A stretch of 64,000 bases of DNA. It comes from Paeniglutamicibacter sulfureus (GTDB lineage: Bacteria; Actinomycetota; Actinomycetes; Actinomycetales; Micrococcaceae). A program made the translations under genes and the position numbers. Where the stretch lies: positions 161,689 through 225,688 of the forward strand of contig NZ_JAULBL010000002.1 of the NCBI RefSeq assembly GCF_030512175.1. The letters run 5' to 3'. This document shows positions 42,806-52,219 of this stretch, piece by piece. How positions within the stretch are numbered: the first letter of the stretch is position 1; every line of letters begins with the position of its first letter. The notes under the pieces are model-generated. The model did no database searches. It had not been told where the DNA came from and saw only the letters and a program-made list of their open reading frames with translations.

Positions 42806-44137
42806 TTACTGGCCTTGCTGGTAAACGTCGGGGATGCCGTCGGCGTCCGCGTCGATGGCTTCCTGGGCCTGCAGTTTCTTGTATTGCCGGTTCCGGCTGC
42901 CGAGCAGGATTGAGGCGAGCACCGCGGCGAGGATTGAGGCCGCAAGGATGGCGACCTTCGCATGGTCGTTTGCGGGGCTGCCCAGACCGAAGCTGAGTTC
43001 GGCCACGAGCAGGGAGACGGTGAAGCCGATGCCTGCCAGCAGGCTCACGCCCAGCAGGTCCACCCACTTGAGCTCGGGGTCAAGGGTGGCCTTGGTGAAC
43101 TTGGCGGTCAGCCAAGTGGCGGCCAGGATCCCGATCGGCTTTCCGAGAACGAGTGCCACGATGATGCCGAGGGCGACCGGGTCGGTGAGGGCCGAGAGCA
43201 GTCCCTGGACCCCCCCGACGGCAACGCCTGCGGAGAAGAAGGCGAACAGGGGAACGGCGATTCCTGCCGAGAGCGGGCGGAAACGATGCTCGAAGACCTC
43301 CGCCAGCCCCGGTCCCTCGGCGGGTTCGCCGTGCTTGGTGCTGTGCAGGACCGGGATCGTGAAGGCCAGGGCAACGCCGGCGACCGTGGCGTGGATGCCG
43401 GAGGCATGCAGCAGCGCCCAGGCCGCGAAGCCGATGGGCAGCAGGATGAACCAGGCCGCCGAGGGATTCATCCCGAAGAAGCGCCGGTACTTCTGCGCAA
43501 GAAAACCGTAGAGCGCCAGCGGGATGAGGGTCAACAGCAGCGCCGGGGCGTTGATCGTCTCGGTGTAGAAGAACGCGATGATGGTGATGGCCATCAGGTC
43601 ATCGACCACGGCCAGGGTCAGCAGGAAGATGCGCAGCGGGGTGGGCAGATGCGAGCCGATGACCGCCAGGACCGCGACGGCAAAGGCGATGTCGGTGGCG
43701 GTGGGGATGGCCCAGCCGGAGATGGTCTCGAGATTCCCCCAGTTGATGGCAGCGTAAATCAGGGCGGGGACGACGACGCCGCCCACCGCGGCGGCGACCG
43801 GGACGATGGCCTTGCTGACCTGGTGCAGGTCCCCGGCAACGATTTCCCGTTTGAGCTCCAGGCCGACCAGGAAGAAGAAGACTGCCAGCAGGCCGTCTGC
43901 GGCCCAGGCGCCCAGGCTTAGTTCCAGATGCCAGGGCTCAAAGCCGATCTTGAAGTCCCGCAGGGCGAAGTAGCTCTCGGAGGCCGGTGAGTTGGCCCAG
44001 ATCAGGGCGATGGCCGCGGCGATGACCAGCAGGGCCCCGCCGACGGTCTCCTTGCGCAGGATGGCCCCGATGCGCAGGGCCTCGGGGTAGCTTCCCCGGC
44101 CGATCAGGGGGCGCTTTGAAGGTTGTTGCATGCCCAT
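42806..44137 (-). CDS. nhaA: Na+/H+ antiporter NhaA
   Basis: Exchanges internal sodium for external protons. 443 residues with about twelve membrane helices. Family motifs are present: [26 protein letters not shown], and the ion-binding aspartate pair in [19 protein letters not shown] 44137 is chosen because AAGGAG lies 7 bases upstream. The 55-residue C-terminal tail includes [11 protein letters not shown], which resembles a calcium-binding loop and is not usual for NhaA. It lies 84 bases downstream of sulP copy 2 on the same strand. Confidence 0.93.
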   Translation of the reverse strand: MGMQQPSKRPLIGRGSYPEALRIGAILRKETVGGALLVIAAAIALIWANSPASESYFALRDFKIGFEPWHLELSLGAWAADGLLAVFFFLVGLELKREIVAGDLHQVSKAIVPVAAAVGGVVVPALIYAAINWGNLETISGWAIPTATDIAFAVAVLAVIGSHLPTPLRIFLLTLAVVDDLMAITIIAFFYTETINAPALLLTLIPLALYGFLAQKYRRFFGMNPSAAWFILLPIGFAAWALLHASGIHATVAGVALAFTIPVLHSTKHGEPAEGPGLAEVFEHRFRPLSAGIAVPLFAFFSAGVAVGGVQGLLSALTDPVALGIIVALVLGKPIGILAATWLTAKFTKATLDPELKWVDLLGVSLLAGIGFTVSLLVAELSFGLGSPANDHAKVAILAASILAAVLASILLGSRNRQYKKLQAQEAIDADADGIPDVYQQGQ

Positions 44138-44221
44138 GAATGGGCTCCTTAAGGTGGGTTCGACAATGTTATTGCCGACCAGACTTCCCGGCGCACCTGC
44201 CATCAACCCTACGGTATACGG

Positions 44222-45745
44222 CTAGTGTCCGGCTCCGAGTTTTCCGCCCATGCGTTCGCGCATCTTCAGGCTGGCCGCGTTCAGCCCCTCGATTTCCACG
44301 GTCTTGCCGTATTTGGCGTATTTGGCAGTGATGGCATCCAGGGAGGCGATGGTTGAGGCATCCCATAGGTGCGAGTTGTACATATCAACGACCACGCGGT
44401 CGGGGTCCTGGACGTAGTTGAACTGGGTGTAGAGGTCGTTGGACGAGGCGAAGAACAGTTCCCCGTTCACCTCGTACTTCGCTATTTGCTCTCCGAAGTG
44501 TTCCTCGATGCGCCTCTCGACGGTGACCAGATGGGCGACCCGGTTGGCGAACAGGACCATGGCGGTGAGCACCCCGACACCGACGCCGATGGCCAGGTTG
44601 TGGGTGGCGACGGTGAAGATGACGGTGATGACCATGACGGTGGTTTCGCTCTTGGGCATCATGCGCAGGGTGGAGGGCTTGATGCTGTGCCAGTCGAAGG
44701 TGGCCACGGACACGAAGACCATCACCGCCACCAGCGCGGCCATCGGGATCAGGGCCACGATGTCGCCCAACGCGACCACCAGGATCAACAGGAACACTCC
44801 GGCCAGGAAGGTGGAGATGCGGGTGCGGGCGCCGGAGGCCTTGACGTTGATCATGGTCTGGCCGATCATCGCGCAACCGCCCATGCCGCCGAAGAATCCG
44901 GTGATGATGTTCGCCGCGCCCTGGCCCCAGGATTCGCGGGTCTTGTTCGACCGGGTGTCGGTGACATCGTCCACGAGCTTGGCGGTCATCAGGGATTCAA
45001 GCAGGCCCACGAAGGCCATGGCCAAAGCGTAGGGGAGCAGGACCTGCAGGGTCTCAAGGTTCAGCGGCACGTTCGGCATGAACAGGGCCGGCAGGCTCTC
45101 GGGCATTTCCCCCTTGTCCCCGACGGTCGGCACGGCCAAGGAGGCCAGGACCGCGATGAGGGTCAGGACGACGATGGCGACCAGGGGCGCCGGGACCGCG
45201 GTGGTGATCTTGGGCAGGCCGAAGACGATCAGCAGTCCCAAGGCCGTGAGCGGGTAGACCAGCCAGGGGACGCCGAGCAGCTCGGGGACCTGGGACATGA
45301 AGATCAGGATCGCCAGGGCGTTGACGAATCCGACCATGACCTGCCGGGGAATGAAGCGCATCAGCTTAGCCACGCCCAGCAGGGCCAGGATGACCTGGAA
45401 GATCCCGGCGAGGATGACGGCGGCAATGAAGTAGTCCACGCCGTGGCTTTTCACCAAGGGGGCGATGACCAGGGCAATGGCCCCGGTGGCCGCGGAAATC
45501 ATGGCCGGCCGGCCGCCCAGGAAGGCGATGGACACGGCCATGGTGAAGGAGGCGAACAGCCCGAGGCGGGGGTCGACACCGGCGATGATGGAAAACGCAA
45601 TGGCTTCGGGGATCAGGGCCAGGGCCACGACCAGCCCGGCCAAGACCTCGGCCTTGAGCAGGCGGGGGGATTTGAGGGTGCGAAGAACGGATTGCCGTTC
45701 TTCCGGGGTCAGGATCGGTTGTCCTGCCGTGGTTTTCGTGGCCAT
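44222..45745 (-). CDS. SulP/SLC26 anion transporter with STAS domain (copy 2)
   Basis: 507 residues, same architecture as the protein at 9686-11209. The differences, about 30 by my count, cluster in loops (positions around 195-210, 240-265, 405-420) and in the STAS domain. It forms a likely operon with nhaA, which suggests sodium-dependent bicarbonate uptake like BicA paired with sodium extrusion, or a sulfate route; the substrate is not shown. It lies inside the Tn552-like element and is divergent from merR copy 2. Confidence 0.92.
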   Translation of the reverse strand: MATKTTAGQPILTPEERQSVLRTLKSPRLLKAEVLAGLVVALALIPEAIAFSIIAGVDPRLGLFASFTMAVSIAFLGGRPAMISAATGAIALVIAPLVKSHGVDYFIAAVILAGIFQVILALLGVAKLMRFIPRQVMVGFVNALAILIFMSQVPELLGVPWLVYPLTALGLLIVFGLPKITTAVPAPLVAIVVLTLIAVLASLAVPTVGDKGEMPESLPALFMPNVPLNLETLQVLLPYALAMAFVGLLESLMTAKLVDDVTDTRSNKTRESWGQGAANIITGFFGGMGGCAMIGQTMINVKASGARTRISTFLAGVFLLILVVALGDIVALIPMAALVAVMVFVSVATFDWHSIKPSTLRMMPKSETTVMVITVIFTVATHNLAIGVGVGVLTAMVLFANRVAHLVTVERRIEEHFGEQIAKYEVNGELFFASSNDLYTQFNYVQDPDRVVVDMYNSHLWDASTIASLDAITAKYAKYGKTVEIEGLNAASLKMRERMGGKLGAGH

Positions 45746-45846
45746 TGACGGCTCCGTTCACAGGGAAATGGGCGCTCTCGGGCGCTCGGATGCATGAAAT
45801 GATGTGGGGTCGGTGCGTCCTTGTCTTGCACTGGTTGGCTGCGGCG

Positions 45847-45878
45847 GGCAATGGCCGCAGCGGGCAATGGCCGCAGCG
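45847..45878 (+). repeat. 16-bp tandem duplication in the second sulP-merR spacer
   Basis: A 16-base unit, GGGCAATGGCCGCAGC in one reading phase, occurs twice in tandem here and only once in the corresponding position of the first locus. It is a simple slippage or duplication event that distinguishes the two spacers. Confidence 0.6.
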
Positions 45879-45893
45879 GCGCACCGAACAAAA

Positions 45894-45925
45894 CCAACTC
45901 TACCCTAACGTGAGGGTAGAGTTGG
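45894..45925. promoter_or_regulatory. MerR-type operator between sulP and merR (copy 2)
   Basis: CCAACTCTACCCT (45894-45906), centre AACGTG, AGGGTAGAGTTGG (45913-45925): a perfect 13-base dyad. The inner 18 bases are identical to the first locus, while the outer arms have changed on both sides together, keeping symmetry. Selection for protein binding is therefore likely. Confidence 0.7.
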
Positions 45926-45948
45926 TCATCAAGGAACAGGAGAACCCC

Positions 45949-46338
45949 ATGAACAAGACCCCGCCCGTCGAGATCGAACAAACCATGCACATCGGGGACT
46001 TGGCCGAGGCCACCGGCCTGTCCCAGCGCACGATCCGCCACTACGACGAAGTGGGCTTGCTTCCGGCAACCACCCGCAGCGAGGGCGGCTTCCGGATCTA
46101 CACGGACTCCGACCTGCAGCGCATGCTCGTGATCCGCTCCATGAAACCCCTGGGATTCACCCTGGAGGAAATGGGCGAGCTGCTGGACACCGTCGACGCC
46201 CTGGCCGCCGACACGAGCAATGCGGGTGCCCGTGCCAAGCTGGCTGACTTCATTGACCGGGCCAACGCGAAGCGCGACAAGCTGGCACTGAACCTCAGCC
46301 GGGCCGATTCCTTCATCCAGGACCTGCAGGGCAAATAG
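45949..46338 (+). CDS. MerR-family transcriptional regulator (copy 2)
   Basis: 129 residues. The DNA-binding domain (MHIGDLAEATGLSQRTIRHY to the wing) is identical to copy 1 apart from one residue, while the N-terminal dozen residues and the segment around residues 85-105 differ. Start ATG 45949 after AGGAGAA. No sensing cysteines. Because the DNA-binding parts match, each MerR can probably act on both operators. Confidence 0.9.
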   Translation: MNKTPPVEIEQTMHIGDLAEATGLSQRTIRHYDEVGLLPATTRSEGGFRIYTDSDLQRMLVIRSMKPLGFTLEEMGELLDTVDALAADTSNAGARAKLADFIDRANAKRDKLALNLSRADSFIQDLQGK

Positions 46339-46467
46339 CCCCACGTGGTGATCCTTGTGGAGCAGCGGGCGGCTGCCCGAGAACCTTTGATCGCCCGAAC
46401 GATCATCGAAGAGCAGCCCGCTCAGCCCTGTTCCGGGCACAGACCTTCGTCGAAAGTGCCCCTGACC

Positions 46468-46501
46468 GGTGTCTCGAAAACCTTTAGCTTTTCGAGACAC
46501 C
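46468..46501. repeat. 13-bp dyad, candidate resolvase res subsite
   Basis: GGTGTCTCGAAAA and TTTTCGAGACACC are exact complements around 8 bases. TGTC outer ends and a total length near 30 bases are typical of crossover sites of serine resolvases, and the resolvase gene starts 128 bases further on. It could instead terminate merR transcription. Confidence 0.55.
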
Positions 46502-46628
46502 AGGACTGCGCCGATCTTGACGATCGGTCGCCTTGAAGTTCCGGGAGGCAATTTGTTCCAGAAAGTCGTCTTGCCGTAAAACGTCTTACGAGGTTGGAAT
46601 CCAGGGTTTTTTGAGCCAAAATGGCGGG

Positions 46629-47222
46629 GTGAGACATTTGGGATACACGCGGGTAAGCACTTCGAGCCAGGATGCTCAGTTGCAGCTTGATGCGCTGCTC
46701 AAGGGCGGGGTGCAAAAGCGCGACGTGTTCGCCGATGTCACCTCGGGAAGCAGGACCGCAATCGAGCGACCCGGAATGAAGAAGCTGCTGGAGTACGCCG
46801 AGACCGGGGACACCGTGGTGGTCTGGCGGATCGACCGGCTCGGCCGCTCCCTCATCGATGTGCTGAACACCGTGAACCTGCTGCGCGAACGCGGCGTGAA
46901 CGTGCGCTCCATCTCGGACGGGATCGACCCGGCAACCTCGACCGGTCGGATGATGTTGAACTTCTTGGCTTCCTTGGCCGAGTATGAGCGCGAGTTGATC
47001 GTTGAGCGCGTCAACGCCGGGATCGCCGCCGCCCGGGCCTCCGGCACCCGTTTCGGCCGGCCGCTCTCCGACCCGGCGGTGATCGCCGAGAAGCTCGCGA
47101 TCGCCAAGGACGCCCGGTTGAGGGGACGCACCGCCGAGGACGCGGCACGTTTGGTCGGGTGGAGCCGCGCGACGCTCTACCGCCACCTCGGCCAAGACAC
47201 CGGCTCGATCAAGAGCATGTGA
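46629..47222 (+). CDS. tniR: Serine resolvase of the transposon (TniR/BinL-like)
   Basis: A 197-residue recombinase that resolves cointegrates. Catalytic Ser in GYTRVSTSSQDAQLQ, then WRIDRLGRS, GRMMLNFLASLAEYERELIVER and a C-terminal HTH (DAARLVGWSRATLYRHLG). The start is taken as GTG 46629, where the domain begins; an upstream frame to 46533 has no support. The transposase gene follows within 7 bases. Confidence 0.88.
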   Translation: MRHLGYTRVSTSSQDAQLQLDALLKGGVQKRDVFADVTSGSRTAIERPGMKKLLEYAETGDTVVVWRIDRLGRSLIDVLNTVNLLRERGVNVRSISDGIDPATSTGRMMLNFLASLAEYERELIVERVNAGIAAARASGTRFGRPLSDPAVIAEKLAIAKDARLRGRTAEDAARLVGWSRATLYRHLGQDTGSIKSM

Positions 47223-47228
47223 TCCTTG

Positions 47229-48683
47229 ATGGCCCAGCGCAGCGTTGCGGAGAAACTCGCCTTGCTGGGCCAGCACGAGAACGGCGCCCCATGGGCGCGC
47301 ATCGCCGCCGAATCGGGGGTGCCGCTGCGGACACTGGCACGCTGGTCCGCGAAGTACCGTGCCGATCCGACATCCAGGGGTTTGCAGCGTACCCGCCGTC
47401 CCGATCGCGGTGGCCGGCGGATCCCGGGCGAACTGGTCGATGCCATCGAGGCGCTGGCACTGCGCCGTCCCGAGCCCACCATCGCCTTCGTCCACCGCCG
47501 TGTGGGCGACATCGCGGCCGACCGCGGACTCAGTCCGCCGAGCTATTCCAGTGTCCGGGCGATAATCAGTGCCATCGACCCGGGGCTGCGCACGCTAGCG
47601 CATGAGGGGGATGCCGCTTACCGGGACCGGTTCGAATTGGTGTTTCGTCGCACCGCAGCCCGACCGAATGAGCAGTGGCAGGCCGACCACACACTGTTGG
47701 ACATCATGGTCCTGGGCAAGAACGGGGCTCCGGTGCGGCCGTGGCTCACGGTCGTGCTGGATGACTATTCCCGCGCCGTCGCCGGATACACCCTCTTCAC
47801 CGGGGCCCCGTCGGCCGAGCAAACCGCGCTGGCCCTGCACCAGGCGATCAACTCCAAGACCAATCCCGGCTGGCCCGTCTATGGCCTGCCCGAGGTGCTC
47901 TACAGCGACCACGGCACGGACTTTACCTCCGAGCGCCTCAACCAGGTCTGCCTGGACACCCACATCCGGCTGATCCATTCCCGGGTCGGGGTACCGCAGG
48001 GACGCGGGAAGATCGAGCGCTTCTATGGGACCATCACCACCGAGCTGTTGCCGCACCTGCCCGGCCACATCCCGCACGGAACCAACGGTGCCCCGGTCAC
48101 CGAGCCGGCACTCACCCTGGAACAACTCGACGGAATCCTGGAGCAATTCATCGTCACCGAATACAACGGACGTCCCCATTCGCAGACGCAGCAGGTCCCG
48201 GTGCAGCGCTGGGCGGAATCCGGGTTCATCCCGCGCGCCCCGGCCCACCCCGAGGACCTCGACCTGCTGCTGCTCACCGCGGCCGCAACCCGGAAGGTGC
48301 TACGCGACGGCATCAAGTTTGCAGCCACCCGGTACGTCTCACCGGTCCTGGCCGCCTATGTCGGCGAACACGTCACCGTGCGCTACAACCCCCGGGACGT
48401 CGGGGAAATCCGCGTCTACTTCAACGATGCGTTTCTCTGTCGCGCGATTGCACCCGAGCTGGCCGCGGACTCCGTCTCGCTCAAGGAACTGCAGGCCGCG
48501 CGGTCGCAACAACGACGGATTCTCAAGCACCAGCTGCAGCAACGGCGAAGCCTCGCCGACGCCCTGCCCGCCGATACCCGCTATATCCCGCGATCAGCTG
48601 CGGATACAGATACGGAGGAGGAACCGGAAAGCCTTGAAGAAGTCCCGCCACGACAACGATTACGCCTCTATGAAACCGACTGA
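47229..48683 (+). CDS. tniA: DDE transposase, TniA/p480-like
   Basis: A 484-residue transposase of the retroviral integrase fold. N-terminal HTH (AEKLALLGQHENGAPWARIAAESGVPLRTLARW). The catalytic core with Asp in WQADHTLLDI, Asp in VLYSDHGTDFTS and Glu in GRGKIERFYGT is intact. A C-terminal Mu-type beta domain follows (KFAATRYVSPVLAAYVGEHVTVRYN). It binds the 26-base ends described here and acts with the ATPase encoded next. Start ATG 47229. Confidence 0.92.
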   Translation: MAQRSVAEKLALLGQHENGAPWARIAAESGVPLRTLARWSAKYRADPTSRGLQRTRRPDRGGRRIPGELVDAIEALALRRPEPTIAFVHRRVGDIAADRGLSPPSYSSVRAIISAIDPGLRTLAHEGDAAYRDRFELVFRRTAARPNEQWQADHTLLDIMVLGKNGAPVRPWLTVVLDDYSRAVAGYTLFTGAPSAEQTALALHQAINSKTNPGWPVYGLPEVLYSDHGTDFTSERLNQVCLDTHIRLIHSRVGVPQGRGKIERFYGTITTELLPHLPGHIPHGTNGAPVTEPALTLEQLDGILEQFIVTEYNGRPHSQTQQVPVQRWAESGFIPRAPAHPEDLDLLLLTAAATRKVLRDGIKFAATRYVSPVLAAYVGEHVTVRYNPRDVGEIRVYFNDAFLCRAIAPELAADSVSLKELQAARSQQRRILKHQLQQRRSLADALPADTRYIPRSAADTDTEEEPESLEEVPPRQRLRLYETD

Positions 48684-49575
48684 TCCGACCCACAGCGTGC
48701 TCGGCCCGGGAGATGACGGCCGGCGCTTTCTTACACCGGATACCGGAGAGCTGAACCTCGGCCCGCCGCCGCAGCGTCCGAGGCCGCCGTTCCAGCTCAC
48801 GCGGGAACACCGCCGCTTCACCGAATTCGCCGACGCCGTCCGCGCCCACCGCTACATCGGTCTGTGCTGGGGACCTCCGGGGGTCGGCAAAACCCTTTCG
48901 GCCCGGCACTACGCCGGGGCCGACGCTTGGGAACTATGGCAGCCGCCCTTCCCCGAGCACCTTGATCCCGTACCCGAACGCGTGCTCGAATCCCGCACCG
49001 CATTCTTCACCCCGACGGTCTCGGCAAGCGTCCGGGAAATTGACCAAGGGCTCCCGCGGGCCTGCCAACAGATTTCCTACGCTCTCGACTACGCCGAACA
49101 CGGAGTCGTGGATCCCTTCATTCACCGTGAGTCACGCTCCAGCGGGCGCACCGAACTGCTCATCATCGACGAGGCCGACCGCCTCAAGACCACCGGCCTC
49201 GAGCAGGTCCGCGACTATTTCGATCGGCACACCATGGGCGTCATCCTCATCGGAATGCCCGGCATCGAAAAACGTCTGGCCCGCTACCCACAGCTCTACA
49301 GTCGCATCGGCTTCGCCCACGAATACCGCCAGCTCGCCCCCGAGGAACTCACCGCAGTCCTGGCCAGACGTTTCCCGTCAGGGAACGACGAAGCCGACGG
49401 AGGCCTCGGGCACGCAACAGCCATCGCGACCATCGTCCGCATCACCGGCGGAAACTTCCGCCTCGTCGACCGGCTGACCACCCAGATCGAACGCGTCCAA
49501 ACCGTCAACGCCATCGCCCGGCTCACCCCCGAAATCGTTGACACCGCAAGGAGAGCCCTCCTCATCGGCCACTAA
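48670..49575 (+). CDS. tniB: Transposition AAA+ ATPase, TniB-like
   Basis: A 301-residue ATPase that selects target DNA and activates the transposase. Walker A GPPGVGKT, Walker B LLIIDEADRL, sensor region GVILIGMPGIEKRLARYPQLYSRIGFAHEY. ATG 48670 overlaps the end of tniA; a TTG at 48634, preceded by GGAGG, would add 12 residues. The right inverted repeat follows 15 bases after the stop, so the element ends tightly here. Confidence 0.92.
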   Translation: MKPTDPTHSVLGPGDDGRRFLTPDTGELNLGPPPQRPRPPFQLTREHRRFTEFADAVRAHRYIGLCWGPPGVGKTLSARHYAGADAWELWQPPFPEHLDPVPERVLESRTAFFTPTVSASVREIDQGLPRACQQISYALDYAEHGVVDPFIHRESRSSGRTELLIIDEADRLKTTGLEQVRDYFDRHTMGVILIGMPGIEKRLARYPQLYSRIGFAHEYRQLAPEELTAVLARRFPSGNDEADGGLGHATAIATIVRITGGNFRLVDRLTTQIERVQTVNAIARLTPEIVDTARRALLIGH

Positions 49576-49590
49576 GCGCTGCGAAAAACA

Positions 49591-49621
49591 CGCCATTTAC
49601 CGTTGCGAGTCACATTCAATG
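49591..49621 (-). repeat. Right end of the Tn552-like transposon with target duplication
   Basis: The minus strand reads AATGTGACTCGCAACGGTAA... (49616-49591), matching the left end at 21 of 26 positions. The target duplication CAATG (49617-49621) follows on the outside. Confidence 0.85.
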
Positions 49622-50162
49622 TTCTTAAATGTCGGGTCTTTTGTCGTTGGGTGTCGCGCTGGGGGATCGGCAAACGGGACATCCCAGATGTCAAGGACCA
49701 ACCCCCGCAGCCTTTCCCTGAGGGGGCTTGCGGGCATGGCCGACGGTCCGGGAACGCCCCGTAGTTGGGGCCAAACTTCGGACTGGCCGCGGCAGGCTGC
49801 AGGAAGGCCCTGGGTTGTTGCCAGCGGGATCGGATGGTTAGTCGGCGTCTGGGAACTTGTACAACTTCCCCGGCTTAGCCCCGGTGGTCCTCAGCCTGCC
49901 GCTTCGGTGGTTCAGCGTGGGCTTCCCTCAGGGACCAGGAGGCCCACAGGACCTCTCGGGTCCTGTGGGCTGTCGTTCCGCCCGTGAGTCCCAGGGCCCG
50001 GGGCGAGTCTTGCGGCTACATTCAGCCTTTCCCGGACTTGATTCGAAGACGTGATCCGTTCGCGGCGTCCAAGCCCGGTGAGTAGCAGCAGGACTCCCTA
50101 TTCATCTACTTAGAATGGATTTCGATTCGCGATAGTTCGGGACTTTTTCGCATGGGTACGAG
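49622..50162. other. Intergenic region between transposon and catabolic cluster
   Basis: No gene recognised. A perfect 12-base stem-loop, GCCCACAGGACC (49942-49953) with GGTCCTGTGGGC (49959-49970), and other GC-rich hairpins occur. No T-run follows the main stem. It may end transcription of the amidohydrolase operon. Confidence 0.45.
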
Positions 50163-51866
50163 TCATTCCGCGTGCTGGGGCAGCATGCGGGAAGGCATCC
50201 CTGGTGTGTCATCGCGGGTGTATACCAGGGTTCCGCCCAAGAAGACTTCCTGGACTGAAATGTCCAGGAGTTTTGAGACGGGAATCGATAGGGGATCGGC
50301 ATCCAGCGCGATGAAGTCCGCCAGCTTGCCAGGTTCCAGTGAGCCACGGGTGCTTTCTTCCCCCAGTGCATAGGCTCCGCCAAGGGTGTGCATGCGCAGT
50401 GCCTCGTACACGCTTACGCTTTCCGTCGGGGTCAGTATGTGGTCGTGGAAGGTCCGGCGGGATACGGCACTGGCAATGCTCAGGAAGGGGTTGGTCTGCC
50501 CGATTTCCGAGCCGACCCAGACATCCGAGCTGCCGGAGACGGGCCAGCCGTCATCCAGCATGCGCCGCAGCGGGAATTGCTGCTCGCGGGCGTAGTCGCC
50601 GAGATATGCGGGGATGAACTCGCCGAAATTGTAGAGGAACACGGGTTGAGGTACGGGCACTATCCCTGCCCGTTGCCAGGCATCGCTCAATGCGGGGTAG
50701 TCGGGCACAAAATTGCCTGCATGTTCGATGCGGATGCGCGGTGCCCCGGGAGGCCGGTGCACCTGGGCAAGTGCCTCACAGACCTCCAGCTGTGCGCGAT
50801 CGCCGTTGGCATGGATGGCCAATTGCAGCCCGGCAACTTGGGTGCGGCGGGCAAGCTCGATAATTTCTTCGGTGGAAAGCGCAAGTTCGCCACAGCTGTG
50901 CCCGTCGAATACATAGGGTTTGGTCAGGGCCGCACGCGCAGCCGAGTAGCCTCCATCGGAGAACGCCTTCACCCCCTGGATCCGCAACCTTTCCGCGCTG
51001 GACCGGAAGTCGGCCCATGCGCGGTGGGAGCAGGCCTCCTCCAAAGTCACCGTTCCCGGTGTCCAGAGGTAAACATGGAGCCGAACGTGCATCCGATCTT
51101 CCGCTATGGCGTCATCAAAGGCCCGCAGGCCATCCAACGACTCCGATATCTCTCCGATGGTGGTCACGCCGTTGGCCGTGAACAGCTCGCGAATGCCGGA
51201 TTCGAGGGCCTCTCGCGACTCCGCTGCGGAAAGCTCAGGGAAGGGCAGGAGCTTGTCCATCTCGGTGACCACTCCGGTGGGACGTCCCTCCGCGTCGCGG
51301 TGGACCGAGGGTTTTCCCGTGATGCTGTATTCGACTGTTTCGTAGTCGGCGTCGACGCCGCTTAGCTCCAACGCTCGGCTATTGAGGATGGTGAGGTGCC
51401 CCCCTGCGCGTATGGCAATGGCGATGTCCGTGCTGACGCTGTCGAGTTCCTCCCGGGTGGGGAAGCGGCGATCGCTGAGTTTCTGGTCGAAGAAAAGGTT
51501 TGCCTGCCCCACGAGCCAGCCATCGCGTTCACGATGGAGATTGGTCCGCAGCGTCTCCAAGACCGCGGAGACATCCCGATTTTGGGGTGCACGGCAGTCC
51601 ACCATCAGATGCCCGGCCTTGGCCGCCACTTCCGAGTGTGCGTGGGGATCGACGAATCCGGGCATGAGGACGCGGTCCATGAGGGAGATGACCTTGGTGT
51701 CTGTTCCGAACCACTCCGAAATTTCGGCATCCGGTATGACTGCCTGGATGCGGCCGTCGCGCAGGCACAGTGCGGCCGGGCCCTCGATCTCCCGGGGGGC
51801 GAGGGAAATGATGCGTGCCGCCCTGATGATGGTGTCTGCGGATTGGTGGTGTTGCGCGGCGCTCAT
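50163..51866 (-). CDS. Amidohydrolase, YtcJ-like
   Basis: A 567-residue metal-dependent hydrolase of amide or cyclic amide bonds. The metal-site series is visible: GFVDPHAHSE (HxH), IQGVKAFSDGG (bridging Lys), LAIHANGDRAQ, IRIEHAGN and SGSSDVWVG (Asp). Last gene of the minus-strand catabolic operon; its ATG overlaps the EthD gene stop. In the proposed pathway it would release an amide such as formamide from a ring-opened product. The substrate is inferred from context only. Confidence 0.88.
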   Translation of the reverse strand: MSAAQHHQSADTIIRAARIISLAPREIEGPAALCLRDGRIQAVIPDAEISEWFGTDTKVISLMDRVLMPGFVDPHAHSEVAAKAGHLMVDCRAPQNRDVSAVLETLRTNLHRERDGWLVGQANLFFDQKLSDRRFPTREELDSVSTDIAIAIRAGGHLTILNSRALELSGVDADYETVEYSITGKPSVHRDAEGRPTGVVTEMDKLLPFPELSAAESREALESGIRELFTANGVTTIGEISESLDGLRAFDDAIAEDRMHVRLHVYLWTPGTVTLEEACSHRAWADFRSSAERLRIQGVKAFSDGGYSAARAALTKPYVFDGHSCGELALSTEEIIELARRTQVAGLQLAIHANGDRAQLEVCEALAQVHRPPGAPRIRIEHAGNFVPDYPALSDAWQRAGIVPVPQPVFLYNFGEFIPAYLGDYAREQQFPLRRMLDDGWPVSGSSDVWVGSEIGQTNPFLSIASAVSRRTFHDHILTPTESVSVYEALRMHTLGGAYALGEESTRGSLEPGKLADFIALDADPLSIPVSKLLDISVQEVFLGGTLVYTRDDTPGMPSRMLPQHAE

Positions 51867-52168
51867 TGGGGAGCACCGGTACGGGGTACGTTGAGGACGG
51901 TGACTCCGCTAAACGCGAAGGTGGCCAGATCGTCCACCGAGGCCACCCCCGGGGCGGAGGCCATGGACGCTTCGGCATCCTCCTTGGACGTGTATGTCAG
52001 GCGGGCAACCAGGTAGGGGCTGGCTGGATCCGCTGCCTGTACCTTGCCCCAGGTGAATTCCTGCAGCCTGGGCAACCGGTGTACCAGCGGCACGTGAATG
52101 GAGGCGTAGTGCAGGTCGAAGGCCTCGGTGTCCTGAGGCCGGTTGTAGATGATGAAGAGGTCATGCAT
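51863..52168 (-). CDS. EthD-family protein
   Basis: A 101-residue ferredoxin-like small protein (MHDLFIIYNRPQDTEAFDLHYASIHVPLVHRLP). EthD proteins accompany oxidative degradation genes, and some act as decarboxylases or isomerases of ring-cleavage products; the exact role here is unknown. The start at ATG 52168 follows AAAGGACACC. It overlaps the amidohydrolase start by 4 bases. Confidence 0.85.
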   Translation of the reverse strand: MHDLFIIYNRPQDTEAFDLHYASIHVPLVHRLPRLQEFTWGKVQAADPASPYLVARLTYTSKEDAEASMASAPGVASVDDLATFAFSGVTVLNVPRTGAPQ

Positions 52169-52219
52169 TTCAGAGGTGTCCTTTCAAAGAATGTGGTTCC
52201 CGGCAAGGGGGCAACAGCC

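Larger units (their letters stand above)
42666..49616. mobile_element. Tn552/Tn5053-like transposon carrying nhaA, sulP and merR
   Basis: A 6951-bp element bounded by 26-base imperfect inverted repeats and a 5-base target duplication. Its transposition module is resolvase, DDE transposase (485 aa) and AAA ATPase (301 aa) in one direction, like binL-p480-p271 of Tn552; no tniQ is present. The cargo on the other strand is sulP then nhaA, with merR divergent. The intact ends and reading frames suggest a recent and potentially active insertion. Confidence 0.85.

Noticed and set aside
46468-46501. Inverted repeat as the end of the transposon
   Set aside because: The true ends with target duplications lie at 42666 and 49616; this dyad is internal, next to the resolvase gene.
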